From: Planctomycetes bacterium GWF2_41_51
Lineage (GTDB): Bacteria > Planctomycetota > Phycisphaerae > Sedimentisphaerales > UBA12454
Assembly: GCA_001825665.1 (NCBI GenBank)
Contig: MHXZ01000045.1
Coordinates: 1 to 54,128 of the forward strand
Reading direction: 5' to 3'
Length of the DNA: 54,128 nucleotides
Part shown: positions 1 through 8,579 of the stretch, piece after piece
Numbering within the stretch: the stretch's first letter is position 1
Layout of the letters: every line of letters begins with the position of its first letter
The notes under the pieces: model-generated
What the model was told of the DNA's origin: nothing
Database searches by the model: none
The model's input: only the letters and a program-made list of their open reading frames with translations
Program-made: the position numbers and the translations under genes

Positions 1-457
1 CGCAATATGGCAAGTCAAAGCCTTGATAAATTTGAGGCATTTGAGAAGGATGGCCAAACATATCGCAGGCATACGCAACAGGCATCGGTTCGACTCCCCA
101 CTTATTGCTTTCCTGAAGACCTTTCAAAAGATTGCGCACAAGTGCTTCATCACCAACGCAAAAAAAGTCAGGCAGAGTAAACCAGGGACCGATTATTATC
201 CTTTTTTTATGTATGAGCGATTGTAGTCGTAATTGATTTTGAGGTCTAATTGCAAGATAGTCTGACAATAAACAAGTTTGTCCATCTAAATGAAAATATA
301 AAAAATCATCATTTTTTTCCATAAAATCAAGAAGATTATCAATAAGTTTAACAAGCATAAAACGAAATTCCTGAAATGGCCTATACCATTCACGATCCCA
401 ATGTGTACCTGAAATATAATGAATATGGAATTGCTGTGTCAAATTTGCCTTTTTCAT
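1..457 (-). CDS. GH38 alpha-mannosidase, N-terminal part (runs off left edge)
   Basis: The minus strand reads 152 codons from an ATG at 457 to the window edge without a stop. The protein has the GH38 N-terminal signature THWDREWYRPFQEFR (about residues 18-32), whose His and Asp belong to the HxD zinc-binding pair. Further in it has GPWFTLPDFFCVGDE and, near the edge, ACDMFGHPSQMPQI, where the Asp before M-F-G-H aligns with the family's nucleophile. GH38 enzymes remove alpha-linked mannose with retention using zinc. No signal peptide is visible, so this one is probably cytoplasmic. An AAGGA lies about 8 bases before the ATG. The gene is divergent from the regulator at 863, so the two probably share a control region. 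The family call is firm; the substrate and the C-terminal half are unknown. Confidence 0.9.
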   Translation of the reverse strand, partial: MKKANLTQQFHIHYISGTHWDREWYRPFQEFRFMLVKLIDNLLDFMEKNDDFLYFHLDGQTCLLSDYLAIRPQNQLRLQSLIHKKRIIIGPWFTLPDFFCVGDEALVRNLLKGLQESNKWGVEPMPVAYACDMFGHPSQMPQIYQGFDLPYC

Positions 458-862
458 AAAAAACATCCTTATCGGCCCCCTTAAGAGCAAAATAGTAAAA
501 AAATAGTATCTGCTTAATTCTATAACATTTTGTTTTGTTTTTTTCAAGGTTATTTTGTGAAATAAGAATAAGTGGGAGCAATATAATGAACTAAAGGAAT
601 ATATAAAGTCTTGTTATGGATTTCGGAAAAAGTGCCTTTATTTTCAAAATATTAGCCATTTTAAAAATAGAAGAACGAGAAAGGTTATAGTTTTAATAAA
701 AGGAGATTAAAAGCAAATTAAAAACAAAATAAAAGCAGAGTAAATTAAAAATATTTAACAACATCTTGACAATTATAATTTAATAGCATATAATGTAACC
801 GGCTTAAGAAAGTTTAAATGTAATACACAAGTTTAATTTACTTTTAAGGTTTTGAGAGGTAA
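458..862. other. divergent intergenic region
   Basis: This is 405 bases of very AT-rich DNA between the GH38 gene (leftward) and the AraR-like regulator (rightward). It holds the regulator's promoter (766-794) and both ribosome binding sites. I could not identify a convincing promoter for the leftward gene or a clear palindromic operator. Short ORFs on either strand here look like chance. Confidence 0.6.
766..794 (+). promoter_or_regulatory. consensus sigma-70 promoter of the AraR-like regulator
   Basis: TTGACA at 766-771 and TATAAT at 789-794 are both perfect consensus hexamers, exactly 17 bases apart. The predicted transcription start is near 801, giving a leader of about 60 bases before the ATG at 863. 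A promoter this strong in front of a repressor-type gene suggests autoregulation by a bound repressor, but no operator palindrome is obvious. Confidence 0.8.
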
Positions 863-2026
863 ATGATGCACAAAGTAATTCGAGGTATTGTGCTCGATAA
901 AGGTCAAGGCAAAAAAAAGCCTTTGTACGAACAGCTCACCCATCAGCTTGAAATGAGTATCGAATCCGGCAAGGTATCGCCAGGTGAACGGCTGCCATGC
1001 GTAGCTGAAGTTGCCAGTTTTCTACAGGTCGGATACAGCACGGTTGATAATGCTTTTCAGATTATGGGAAAAAAAGGATTGTTGAGGGTTGAACCGGGCC
1101 GTGGGAAAGGACCTGTTGTTATGAGCAATATCTGCAGCAAAAAGTATTCTCTTATGTTTATCAAAAGATTTAATAATGCCCTTGATTTAAAGATAGCGGA
1201 GGGAATTAAAAAATATGTCTGCGAGATGGGATTAGAATCCGTTGTTGTAGATATACCAATGCCTAAGGATCATGAAAGTTTTAGAGATGCCGTAAGGCAT
1301 GCTGATTCCGATGGAGTGATTCTTCTGCCTTGCGAAGAGATCGAATGCGTAGAAGCAGTTAAGCAGACGCTTGAGAGAGGGACTTCAATGGTGTTTGTGG
1401 ACCGTACTATTGAAGGCGTTGATGTAAGTTCGGTTTCTGTTGATCATACATCCGGCGCTTATATGGCTACTCTGCATCTTTTGGGCATTCACAACATTCC
1501 TGTATATCATCTTAGTTATTCATCGCCTCCAAGCTCCGCAAGGGATCGCATTCGCGGCTGGGCGATGGCTATGCAGGAACATGGTTTTCACGATCTCAAG
1601 CCTTATTTGTGGGCAGTAAAGCATTGCGAATCGGAGTTGACTTTTTCGATCAATGATACATGTATGGATTTGCAATATAATTATGTTTGTGAGGCGGCAA
1701 TTGAATTGTTCAAGACACGAAGGGAAAGCAAATATTGCATTTTCGCATTGAATGATTTTGTGGCGCAGGGGATTTATCTTGCTGCTGAAAAATTGGGATT
1801 ACAAATCGGCAGAGATGTTTTTGTTGTTGGTTTCGGTGATTATCCTCTTTGTGAATATTTAAAAGTTCCGTTGAGCAGCGTTAATCAGTCCCATGAACAG
1901 GTAGGTTATGATGCCGCCAAATTGCTTCATATGAAATTGATCGGAGTTTCAAAGCATTGTTCGATACACAAGAGAATACCCGGAGAATTATGTATAAGGG
2001 CAAGCAGCGTTCTTCAAAAGAAATAA
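863..2026 (+). CDS. GntR/LacI hybrid (AraR-like) transcriptional regulator
   Basis: The 387-residue protein has a GntR-type winged helix at about residues 15-85 (PLYEQL...ESGKVSPGERLP, then STVDNAF and a GRG-containing wing). A periplasmic-binding-protein-like sensor follows, with FVDRTIEGVDVSSVSVDH, the ALNDFVAQGIY segment and VVGFGDYPLCEYLKVPLSSVNQ. This is the layout of AraR-type sugar-responsive repressors. There are two adjacent ATGs; the GAGAGG at 854-859 is 3 bases from the first and 6 from the second, so Met2 (866) may be the true start. It sits at the head of the glycan locus and probably controls it, responding to a released sugar. The effector cannot be read from the sequence. Confidence 0.85.
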   Translation: MMHKVIRGIVLDKGQGKKKPLYEQLTHQLEMSIESGKVSPGERLPCVAEVASFLQVGYSTVDNAFQIMGKKGLLRVEPGRGKGPVVMSNICSKKYSLMFIKRFNNALDLKIAEGIKKYVCEMGLESVVVDIPMPKDHESFRDAVRHADSDGVILLPCEEIECVEAVKQTLERGTSMVFVDRTIEGVDVSSVSVDHTSGAYMATLHLLGIHNIPVYHLSYSSPPSSARDRIRGWAMAMQEHGFHDLKPYLWAVKHCESELTFSINDTCMDLQYNYVCEAAIELFKTRRESKYCIFALNDFVAQGIYLAAEKLGLQIGRDVFVVGFGDYPLCEYLKVPLSSVNQSHEQVGYDAAKLLHMKLIGVSKHCSIHKRIPGELCIRASSVLQKK

Positions 2027-2048
2027 TCGCATTAGGCAGGAGCGTTAT

Positions 2049-2954
2049 ATGAAAAAACAAAAGAATAAATTAAAAGGGTTTACACTTGTAGAGCTGCTTG
2101 TCGTAATTTCGATAATCGCGGTATTGCTGGCTGTTTTAATGCCTGCGTTGAACAAGGCCAGAGATAATGCCAAACGCGTGATATGCAATTCTAATTTGCA
2201 TCAATGGGGCATTGTTATGAAACTGTACGATACGGATAATAAGGGGCTGTTCGGACCTTTCTATGGATGGGGGCCTCCGGCTGGTCCATATCCCTGTGCG
2301 GCATGGATTCCGTCAAAAACGGGTGTTGATGGCCAGTTTAGGGTAGACCTTGTTAGTAAATATATACCTGGGTTTAAATGGAATCCGAGTAAACCGTTAG
2401 ATAGTGAATTTGGTGATATATGGAGGTGCCCTGCAAATTTCATGACTATGAAAGGGTTGAATCAAACGCATATCCCAAATGGATATATGACTCTTCAGTA
2501 TTCTTATTATGGAAGAGCCGACACTTGGGATAAGAAAGCACCAGTGAACGCTTGGAATAATTACGAATCACGAATATCAGCCGCACATCTAAAGAAAGCG
2601 ACCGAGCGTCAGTTGACGGGTACCAGAGTGATCATGGCCGATAGCTGCTATTTCTGGAACAGTGCATGGTCTTACAACCATGGGAAAAAAGGCGCTTCGA
2701 TTCACGATGGTGCAAGCACTTCAAATTTTGTCGATAAAGGCGGGCTTGGCATAGGTCCGATGATTACCGGTATAAATGTTTTATATGGCGACGGTCATAC
2801 TATATGGAAAGGCAGGGGCACCGGAGAAAATCAAATGAACCCGCGTATAATGAATTTCATTGATTGTGGTCCTAGTGCCAGGGATGAGCGGAGTCATGAC
2901 AGGCAGCCCCATGTTCATGGAGCGAGACAAGGTCAGGAGTTGTGCTTCTTTTGA
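2049..2954 (+). CDS. pseudopilin-like protein (prepilin N-terminus, H-X9-DG type end)
   Basis: The N-terminus is a type II pseudopilin signal: Lys-rich leader, then G|FTLVELLVVISIIAVL followed by MPALNKARDNAKRVIC. Cleavage after Gly would leave an N-methylated Phe and a membrane helix. The 301-residue body is Trp/Tyr rich and contains the late VLYGDGHTIWK block typical of the abundant short 'prepilin-type cleavage/methylation' proteins of planctomycetes. AGGAG stands 6-7 bases before the ATG. The last ~30 residues (Arg, His and Gln rich) are unlike the usual ends of this family and may reflect drift or a late frameshift. It lies between the regulator and the GH2 enzyme, which suggests a surface role in glycan use. 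Its biochemical role is not known. Confidence 0.8.
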   Translation: MKKQKNKLKGFTLVELLVVISIIAVLLAVLMPALNKARDNAKRVICNSNLHQWGIVMKLYDTDNKGLFGPFYGWGPPAGPYPCAAWIPSKTGVDGQFRVDLVSKYIPGFKWNPSKPLDSEFGDIWRCPANFMTMKGLNQTHIPNGYMTLQYSYYGRADTWDKKAPVNAWNNYESRISAAHLKKATERQLTGTRVIMADSCYFWNSAWSYNHGKKGASIHDGASTSNFVDKGGLGIGPMITGINVLYGDGHTIWKGRGTGENQMNPRIMNFIDCGPSARDERSHDRQPHVHGARQGQELCFF

Positions 2955-3028
2955 TAGAGAAGGTTTGCTCTCGGTTTTAATTTATTTTTGGTTAGCAATC
3001 GCCTAAATTATGCAAGGAACAGAGTTTC

Positions 3029-6000
3029 ATGGTTTGTAAAACGCATAAAAATTTACAGGATGGAAAGTCAGGAGTCAGCAAGTTTTTTTCGGTGCCGACC
3101 ATAGTGGTGATTTTGTGCATTACAAATTTCTCTGTGAATGCAGAACTGGTTTGTCATTATAAATTCGATGGAAATCTTCTCGACAGTTCAGTTAATGCTT
3201 ATCCGGCAGGCAATGGGACATTGTATGGTAATACGCTTTATGTAACAGGCAAATTTGGTCAGGCTTTGAGTTTTGACGGGGCAGGTGATTATATAAAAAT
3301 CATGGTCGCTTCAAATGGAAGCAGCGGCTGGACTCCCCGCACAAAAATCTCCAATGCCATTACCATAGCAATGTGGGTCAAGATGAATTCATATCCTGCT
3401 GATGCAGCAGATTTCATCGCATCGAGAAGCTGGCAGCCCGGTGATAACAATTTTGAATTTCATCAGGGCGGTTTTGGCATGGATACTCCGTTTTTTGTTG
3501 TTCAGCAGGGAATCTTTATGACCGAATTCCCGCACAAAAAAATTACGAGCGACAAATTGGGAAAATGGTTTCATATCGCGGTTACTTACGATGTTGTCGC
3601 GGGTGAATCTTATATGTATATAGATGGAGTTGCCGGCAATGTTGCCCCTATAACATCCGGTGCGTGGGTTACGATTGGAAATTATTCAATTGGCGGCAAC
3701 GAGGCATTAAACTCAAGATATTTTAAGGGGCAAATCGACGATCTGCGTATTTATAATCATGCGCTTTCACCTGCAGAAATACAAACTGTTTATAACGAGG
3801 AAGTGGATTTGTGCGGCAGTCAGGGATATTTACAATCAGACCTTAATCGTGATTGCTATGTAGGATTTAAAGATATTATATCCATTGCAAAAGATTGGTT
3901 AAAAAATACAAAATCGGATTCTAACTCTGACAGTTTGCCCGTGCCGGGTACAGTTTTATATCCGGCTAATCAGGATATTCCCACGTACGAAGCGGGAATT
4001 CGCGAAACTTTTTCTTTGGCAGGCAAGTGGAAATTGATGACCGAAAATCCGATTCGGATGTACAATGTAAATGTTCCCGGAGTATGGCAAAATCAGGGGC
4101 CGGGGATGGCTTTTCATGGTGTCGGCGCATATCAAAAAACATTTGATTTCCCGTCTGTTCCGCAAGGAAAGCGATTATGGCTGCATTTTGAAAACGTCGC
4201 GACTAAAGCAGATGTTTTTCTCAATGGTCAAAATTTGGGTTCACATTTAGGCGCTTGGACACCGTTTGAATTTGATATTACAGAAATTGTACAGAACAGC
4301 AACAGCCTGCAGGTCAGGGTAGATGAAAAACTGGGCCATTTTACAGCAGGATTTTTGCCGGTGGTCGCGGGTTCTTTTGGCGGAATCTGGGGTGATGTCT
4401 GGATAGAGGCTCGGCCGGAATCATTCCTTAAAGATGCGTTTGTAACACCTGAAATAGCGACAAGCACCGCTAAATTGAATATCAATATAAGTAATTCAGC
4501 TTCTTTGCCGCAAGGCGCAAAAATCGAGGCAAAAGCTTTTTCAATTCCAGATAATGTTTTAGCGGGAACGGCAACTATTAATGCGTCAAATCTGAACGAT
4601 GGTATCGGTTTGATTGCGGTTGCGTTATCCAACCAGAAGCTATGGTCTCCGGAACAGCCAAATCTGTATAATATGGAGATTAGAATTTTAGATTCACAGA
4701 ATGCGATTATAGATCAGGACGTTTTGAAATTTGGAATGAGAGAATTCAAGGTTCAGGGGTCTAAATTAGTTCTCAACGGCAGTCCCATTTATATTGCAAG
4801 TGCGCTTCACTGGGGAATTTATCCGCAATATCTGGCACCATCCTGCACGAAAGAAGAATTCAGGCAGGAAGTATTAAAATTAAAAGAGTTGGGATTTAAT
4901 GCAGTCAACGTGTGCCTGTTTATGTTTCCTGAAAGATATTACGAAGTCGCTGATGAAGAAGGACTTATCCTGTGGCAGGAATATCCGTTCTGGAATAACT
5001 TCGCGAATGCTCCAAGACCTCAGACGCAGGCAGAGAAGGCAGCTTTTGTCGAAGAGTACAAAGAAATGTTTATAAGAGACAGACGGCATGTCAGCGTATC
5101 GATGAGAAGCATTACTCTTGAAGACCACAATATGGATGTGGAACTGATAGGCGGATTGTATCATCTTGCTCATCAAATGATTCCCGGTGCGGTTGTGCAG
5201 GATAACAGCACCGAATTGCATCAGGTAAATGAAATCGCTGATTGGGTTGATCATCATCCTTATGTCGAAGTGAACGCATGGAAGAGTGAGATGGCATCGT
5301 GGATGAATAAGGTAAATACCACCTATGGCGGTAAACCTTTCCTTTTCGGTGAAGCATTTGATTTCGATACATTCCGAGATGTTAAAGGTATTTTAGCTCA
5401 TTACGGCGAGGAAAGACCATGGTGGACGATCCTTGAACATGCAACTGGAATCGCATCTGTACCGGGAAATTTTGGTTCAGGTGATTTCTGGGGTCATGAA
5501 ATGAAAACGGAACGTTTGGAAAATGAGTTGGGAGCCGAAGGTTTAGCGAAAATCAAGAATGACTCATATAAACATTCAATGGCATGCAGAAAATATGAAT
5601 GTGAACAAAGCCGTCTCTATGATGGTTTTGCAGGCTTGAGCATTACCTGTATAAGAGATAATAAAGTTACCAGACCTGGTTTATACGACGATATTGGTAA
5701 TCTTAAATTTCCAAAGGAAGACCTGAAGAGATTTAATGCACAGACAATACCGCTGATTGATACGAACAGGCAATCAAGGTGCTACAAGTCAGGTGAATCG
5801 ATAAATGTTAAATGCTATGTATCGCACTATGAACCATTTAATATCGCAAATGGTATATTGAACTTTGAATTGTTATCAAGCGATGCTTCGAAAGTTTTTT
5901 CCAATGTGAATATCAATAAAGGTTCAGTTGTTAAAGTTGGTGAATGGGATTTTTCAGCACCGCAAGTAACAACGCCAACACAATTTGAGTTAAAAGCGAC

Positions 6001-6562
6001 ATTGAATTATGGCGAGAAAGTTTTAGTTAATAGCTGGCCCGTTTGGATATACCCCGCGAAAGGTACAGGCATAAGTGAGAATATCACAATATATGATCCG
6101 CAGGGGAAATTAAGCACTTTGAATATCGGTGGGATAACCGCAACTCAGCAAGTTATGATAACTTCTGTATTGAACAGCACCGTAATAAATCATCTCAATT
6201 CAGGCGGTAAAGCTGTTTTGATTGATGTGTCGGCAACTGCTTTTGCTTCTCACGATACTCCATTCTGGAGAGAGGTTGCGGTTGAAAGGTATTCACAGGA
6301 GCTTTTCAGTACGTTTCCATGGGATGGCTTTGTGAATTTGCAGTTTTTCGATATGACGTCATATAAAGGGTATAACACAGATGTAAATAATACACCGATG
6401 CTTAGGACAATAAATTGCCGATGGCTTGGGCAAAATGATGTCATCATAAAAAGAAATTATGGAAACGGTCTGTTGATAGCTACAACGTTGAATCTTTGCG
6501 GACAGAATAATGCCGCAGGTCAAAATCTTTTAGAAAACATCTTAACCTATTTGTGTCAATAG
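3029..6562 (+). CDS. secreted LamG-dockerin-GH2 glycoside hydrolase
   Basis: This is a 1177-residue exported enzyme. A signal peptide ends near residue 38 (SVNA). A LamG-like jellyroll follows (about 40-245, beginning LVCHYKFDGNLLDSS), then a dockerin-like tail (DLNRDCYVGFKDIISIAKDWL region, about 270-290). GH2 modules come next: sugar-binding domain (GVGAYQKTF...VFLNGQNLG), an immunoglobulin-like linker and a TIM barrel starting at LVLNGSPIYIASALHWG. The predicted nucleophile is Glu775 in LFGEAF. The acid/base position is Glu698, but it sits in a T-L-E-D context where GH2 enzymes normally have G-N-E. The last ~170 residues resemble a glutamine-amidotransferase-like fold (inference). GH2 covers beta-galactosidases, beta-mannosidases and beta-glucuronidases; I cannot choose among them. 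The jellyroll is a paralogue of those in the next three genes. Confidence 0.85.
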   Translation: MVCKTHKNLQDGKSGVSKFFSVPTIVVILCITNFSVNAELVCHYKFDGNLLDSSVNAYPAGNGTLYGNTLYVTGKFGQALSFDGAGDYIKIMVASNGSSGWTPRTKISNAITIAMWVKMNSYPADAADFIASRSWQPGDNNFEFHQGGFGMDTPFFVVQQGIFMTEFPHKKITSDKLGKWFHIAVTYDVVAGESYMYIDGVAGNVAPITSGAWVTIGNYSIGGNEALNSRYFKGQIDDLRIYNHALSPAEIQTVYNEEVDLCGSQGYLQSDLNRDCYVGFKDIISIAKDWLKNTKSDSNSDSLPVPGTVLYPANQDIPTYEAGIRETFSLAGKWKLMTENPIRMYNVNVPGVWQNQGPGMAFHGVGAYQKTFDFPSVPQGKRLWLHFENVATKADVFLNGQNLGSHLGAWTPFEFDITEIVQNSNSLQVRVDEKLGHFTAGFLPVVAGSFGGIWGDVWIEARPESFLKDAFVTPEIATSTAKLNINISNSASLPQGAKIEAKAFSIPDNVLAGTATINASNLNDGIGLIAVALSNQKLWSPEQPNLYNMEIRILDSQNAIIDQDVLKFGMREFKVQGSKLVLNGSPIYIASALHWGIYPQYLAPSCTKEEFRQEVLKLKELGFNAVNVCLFMFPERYYEVADEEGLILWQEYPFWNNFANAPRPQTQAEKAAFVEEYKEMFIRDRRHVSVSMRSITLEDHNMDVELIGGLYHLAHQMIPGAVVQDNSTELHQVNEIADWVDHHPYVEVNAWKSEMASWMNKVNTTYGGKPFLFGEAFDFDTFRDVKGILAHYGEERPWWTILEHATGIASVPGNFGSGDFWGHEMKTERLENELGAEGLAKIKNDSYKHSMACRKYECEQSRLYDGFAGLSITCIRDNKVTRPGLYDDIGNLKFPKEDLKRFNAQTIPLIDTNRQSRCYKSGESINVKCYVSHYEPFNIANGILNFELLSSDASKVFSNVNINKGSVVKVGEWDFSAPQVTTPTQFELKATLNYGEKVLVNSWPVWIYPAKGTGISENITIYDPQGKLSTLNIGGITATQQVMITSVLNSTVINHLNSGGKAVLIDVSATAFASHDTPFWREVAVERYSQELFSTFPWDGFVNLQFFDMTSYKGYNTDVNNTPMLRTINCRWLGQNDVIIKRNYGNGLLIATTLNLCGQNNAAGQNLLENILTYLCQ

Positions 6563-6617
6563 TGTTGTTTTAAAATGTACGTTAATTGAAGAGAAATTTT
6601 ATTTAGGAGTAAAGGTC

Positions 6618-7562
6618 ATGAAAAGAAGAATTATGATGTTGCTGGTATTGTTGGCTGTAGCAGGTATTGTTGAGGCCAGTCTTGTATGTCACTATAAATT
6701 TGATGGCGACCTGGTTGACAGTTCTGCCAATGCTTATCCTGCTGGCGATGGAACGCTGATTGGAGACACTCAATATGTAACAGGAAAATTTGGACAAGCT
6801 CTGGAGTTCGACGGATTGCAGGATTTTGTTCAACTCATGGTGGCGCCGAATGGCTCGGGCGGATGGTACCCGCTTTACAGACTGAACCAGCCAAAGGTTT
6901 CATATGCAATGTGGGTTTGGATGGATGCGTATCCAACGGCAGACACAGACATTCTTGCGGGCAGATATTGGTGGCCGGGCGATTCTAACATCGAATTTCA
7001 TCAGTACGGATTTGGTTATCAAATGCCGTTTTACATTGTTGCACAACAACCAGGAACCCTGTCGGAATATGCTCATAACCACATTCCTTCAGAGTTGCTT
7101 GGCCAGTGGTTCCACCTTGCAATAACTTATGATGTTAATGACATAGGCGAAGGGGGCAAAGCCTACATGTACATTAATGGCGTTCCAGGTGATGTTGCCC
7201 CACTCACATCAATGTCGTGGGTACATATTGGCAATTACACACTTGGAGGTAATGCTGGTATGGACGGGCGATGGTTTGACGGCAAGATCGACGAACTCTA
7301 TATTTACAATCAGGTACTAACTGCCGCCGATATCGCTACTCTTATGACAGGAGTGGATGCGCCGGAAACTCCGGGGCGGGCAGTATGCGGCGATGCGGGT
7401 CGTTTTGCAGGGGACGTAAATGGAGATTGCGTTGTTGATTTTATAGACTTCGCCGTGATGGCGGAACAATGGCTTAAATGTTCGGATATGAGTCAAGAAG
7501 GTTGTGTAGTTCCGCACTATTCCGAACTTCAGGGTTACCCATATTATGAGCCAAGAAATTAA
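6618..7562 (+). CDS. secreted LamG-like jellyroll protein with dockerin-like tail
   Basis: The 314-residue protein has a signal peptide (to about residue 20, GIVEA), a LamG/concanavalin-like jellyroll (LVCHYKFDGDLVDSSANAYP to IDELYIYNQVL, about residues 22-240) and a C-terminal dockerin-like calcium loop (DVNGDCVVDFIDFAVMAEQWL). No catalytic domain is present, so a carbohydrate-binding or surface role is likely. AGGAG is 7 bases before the ATG. It follows the GH2 enzyme by 55 bases and is clearly a duplicate of that enzyme's N-terminal module. The dockerin-like motif has no cohesin partner in this window. Confidence 0.8.
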   Translation: MKRRIMMLLVLLAVAGIVEASLVCHYKFDGDLVDSSANAYPAGDGTLIGDTQYVTGKFGQALEFDGLQDFVQLMVAPNGSGGWYPLYRLNQPKVSYAMWVWMDAYPTADTDILAGRYWWPGDSNIEFHQYGFGYQMPFYIVAQQPGTLSEYAHNHIPSELLGQWFHLAITYDVNDIGEGGKAYMYINGVPGDVAPLTSMSWVHIGNYTLGGNAGMDGRWFDGKIDELYIYNQVLTAADIATLMTGVDAPETPGRAVCGDAGRFAGDVNGDCVVDFIDFAVMAEQWLKCSDMSQEGCVVPHYSELQGYPYYEPRN

Positions 7563-7627
7563 TTAATAAGGAGCAATCTTGAGCCTGATTATGTTGCTAA
7601 AGAGCAAGGAACGTAAGACTGTAAATT

Positions 7628-8509
7628 ATGCCAACTAAAGAACTAATCTTGACGAGTGCTGTGCTTATCCTGCCTTTCTTGATGAGCGTTACGAATGCGA
7701 GCTTAGTCGCTCACTTCAAGTTTGACGGCAATGTACTGGACACTTCCGGTAATGGATATTTGGCCGGCGACGGACAACTTTATGGAAATACTCATTATGT
7801 TGACGGCAAATCGGGGCAAGCACTTGCTTTCGATGGTTCTGGCGATTTTATTTATGTGATGGTTGCTCCAAATGGTTCAGGCGGATGGATACCGCAGGTT
7901 ATTCCAGGTTCAAATGCGATATCAATTACTATGTGGATTAAGATGGATGCGTACCCGACTGCTGACACCGATTTCATTGCCCCACGTTCATGGCTGCCGG
8001 GCGATCATAGTATTGAATTTCATCAGTATGGGTTTGGCTACCAGACACCGTTTTTTATTGTATCCCAAGCTCCTGGTCTGCCGGAATATCCGCACAAGCT
8101 AATTAGTTCGGATAAACTGGGAAATTGGTTCCATCTTGCGATAACGTACGATGCCTCGGCTGGCCAAGCATATATGTATATCGATGGAGCAGCCGGCGAA
8201 AAGGCGATTATTACTTCCGGCTCTTTGGTCAAGATTGGAAATTACACCATTGGAGGCAGCGCTTATCTGAACAGCCGATATTTCAACGGTCAAATTGATG
8301 AAGTTCGGATTTACGATCACGCCCTTAGTCCGACAGAAGTTCAGGTGCTTTTTAATGAATTTGGTGAAATATCCGAGCAATGCAGTAATTTGGAATATCT
8401 GCGTGGCGATTTAAATTTTGATTGTTTTATTGACTTAAAAGATTTTGCGATTTTAGCTAACGATTGGCTTAAATGTACAAAGCCGGAAGATTTTAGATGT
8501 CAGAATTGA
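7628..8509 (+). CDS. secreted LamG-like jellyroll protein with dockerin-like tail
   Basis: This 293-residue third paralogue has a signal peptide (MSVTNA, about residue 25), a jellyroll starting LVAHFKFDGNVLDTSGNGY and ending IDEVRIYDHALSP, and a dockerin-like end (DLNFDCFIDLKDFAILANDWL). It is predicted to bind carbohydrate outside the cytoplasm. The ribosome binding site of the chosen ATG is weak. A good AAGGAG (7568-7573) lies further upstream and instead serves a TTG at 7579 in another frame, giving a 19-codon ORF that overlaps this start. That could be a coupled leader or a remnant of an older start. Dockerin function is inferred from motif shape only. Confidence 0.78.
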   Translation: MPTKELILTSAVLILPFLMSVTNASLVAHFKFDGNVLDTSGNGYLAGDGQLYGNTHYVDGKSGQALAFDGSGDFIYVMVAPNGSGGWIPQVIPGSNAISITMWIKMDAYPTADTDFIAPRSWLPGDHSIEFHQYGFGYQTPFFIVSQAPGLPEYPHKLISSDKLGNWFHLAITYDASAGQAYMYIDGAAGEKAIITSGSLVKIGNYTIGGSAYLNSRYFNGQIDEVRIYDHALSPTEVQVLFNEFGEISEQCSNLEYLRGDLNFDCFIDLKDFAILANDWLKCTKPEDFRCQN

Positions 8510-8579
8510 TAGTAGTGTAATATTTTTAGTATGTAAAAGATGTAAACTATTTTATTAACTTTTTTGGAGGTAGAAGAAA

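Noticed and set aside
23-226. 67-codon + strand ORF at the left edge
   Set aside because: It is antisense to the clear GH38 reading frame on the minus strand.
390-581. 63-codon minus-strand ORF
   Set aside because: It overlaps the GH38 start in another frame, is AT-rich low-complexity, and has no ribosome binding site.
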